The notes under the pieces were generated by a model. The model was not told where the DNA came from. It saw only the letters and a program-made list of their open reading frames with translations, and searched no databases. From contig JAPLAU010000018.1 of the NCBI GenBank assembly GCA_026393115.1, forward strand, positions 86,619-150,618: DNA of 64,000 nt, in the 5' to 3' direction. The translations under genes were made by a program, and so were the position numbers. This document shows positions 63,459 to 64,000 of the stretch, piece after piece (positions within the stretch are counted from its first letter, which is position 1; each line of letters starts with the position of its first letter). Origin of the DNA: Actinomycetota bacterium. Lineage in GTDB: Bacteria; Actinomycetota; Actinomycetes; S36-B12; CAIYMF01.

Positions 63459-64000
63459 GTTGCTCCCTCAGTGGTGTGTTCGTGTGATTGCACAGTCTCT
63501 CGCAAAGCAAGTCGCAGGTCAGCCATCATCGGCGCCCAGCCTACGGTGACCCGAGTCCACCCCGGAACTCCCAGATCGGCGCCGTCGCGCACCGTGATTC
63601 CCCGCCGTTCGAGAGCGGGGGCGATGTTGGCGTGATCGACGTGCACAAGAACGAAGTTGGCCTGACTCGCAAGGTACTCAACGCCCAGAGCGTCGAGTTC
63701 GAGTTCGAGTCGCGCACGCTGTTCACGCACGCGCGCGATCGACATCGCACGCCAGGCCGGATCACTCAATGCCGCCTGCGTTGCCGCGAGGCCCACGGCA
63801 TTCACGCTGAACGGCGCACGCACCGAACGTAGGGCCTCGATGAGGTCGGGTGACCCCAGTGCCACTCCCACGCGCAGGCCCGCAAGCGCGTACGACTTCG
63901 ACAATGTGCGCTGCACCACCACATGCGGATGACGAGCCAACAGTGCGGCAATGTCGAGTTGATACTCGTCGTCAGCAAAGTCGGCGTATGCGAGATCAAG
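63455..64000 (-). CDS. hisC: Histidinol-phosphate aminotransferase, partial
   Basis: The C-terminal half; the N-terminus is beyond the window. In-frame sequence runs from the edge (LDLAYADFADDEYQ) into RTLSKSYALAGLRVGVALG, where K is the PLP lysine, and ends with GWTRVTVGWAPMMADLRLAL. It is upstream of hisD in one transcription unit, the usual order in actinobacteria. Confidence 0.9.
   Translation of the reverse strand, partial: LDLAYADFADDEYQLDIAALLARHPHVVVQRTLSKSYALAGLRVGVALGSPDLIEALRSVRAPFSVNAVGLAATQAALSDPAWRAMSIARVREQRARLELELDALGVEYLASQANFVLVHVDHANIAPALERRGITVRDGADLGVPGWTRVTVGWAPMMADLRLALRETVQSHEHTTEGAT

Overview
The window looks like chromosomal DNA of a high-GC Actinomycetota (actinobacterium). 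Reasons visible here: GC-rich codons throughout, secreted proteins with actinobacterial-style fibronectin type III repeats, a MoxR-DUF58 operon, a VKOR-type disulfide enzyme, and many genes whose start codon lies only 6-7 bases after a TANNNT -10 box (leaderless transcripts). The genus cannot be told from the sequence. I found no rRNA, tRNA, CRISPR array, transposase or phage genes. Most of the window is ordinary core chromosome with a large surface-glycan block.

Layout. 1-8.9 kb: a GT-D-type glycosyltransferase gene broken by an in-frame amber codon, a secreted clan-A glycoside hydrolase, an HD-family ppGpp-hydrolase-like protein, two large secreted proteins, an amidase and a DUF1801 protein. 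9.0-12.3 kb: MoxR, DUF58 and membrane-protein operon. 12.3-25.1 kb: surface polysaccharide locus. On the minus strand four genes joined by 4-base overlaps encode an RgpF/WbsX-type protein, a Wzm-like permease, a Wzt-like ATPase and a giant GT2-GT4-sulfotransferase protein. An initiating undecaprenyl-phosphate sugar transferase faces away from them, followed by a second minus-strand operon (DegT-like aminotransferase, GT2, FemAB-like protein, PfkB sugar kinase). 25.1-29.2 kb: SDR and iron-type alcohol dehydrogenase, then divergent fcl and gmd, which make GDP-L-fucose. 29.2-38.7 kb: P-II protein, a large secreted FG-GAP protein, a 12-TM transporter-like protein, a GNAT protein, a HAMP-domain protein, a MinD/ParA-like ATPase, an orphan amino-acid-type binding lipoprotein and VKOR. 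38.7-46.2 kb: an IMPase-family phosphatase, the pyruvate:ferredoxin oxidoreductase with its DHOD-like partner, DUF2853, and a secreted NAGPA-like protein. 46.2-50.5 kb: membrane protein, aquaporin, and a fusion of TPR, periplasmic-binding domain and pentameric ligand-gated ion channel. 50.6-55.2 kb: tandem TetR regulator, AlkB-like dioxygenase, MpaB-like protein, an unknown, and a secreted paralogue of the 3.6 kb gene. 55.2-58.7 kb: NmrA-like protein, a HTH/nucleotidyltransferase toxin-antitoxin-like pair, a PRISE-type reductase and a small membrane protein. 58.9-64 kb: SDR, LldD2-like flavoenzyme and kinase-like protein, then hisD and a partial hisC.

The most novel-looking signal is a family of five intergenic elements, each exactly 44 bp (2763, 21164, 27151, 36746 on the + strand; 45155 on the - strand). 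The core is conserved with a hairpin potential, and four of the five are immediately preceded by a C-rich tandem repeat whose unit sequence and length differ at each locus. Second is the channel fusion at 47.9-50.5 kb. Third is the set of secreted proteins that share an unrecognised N-terminal domain, two of them with a common TGTCA-N6-TGAC dyad upstream.
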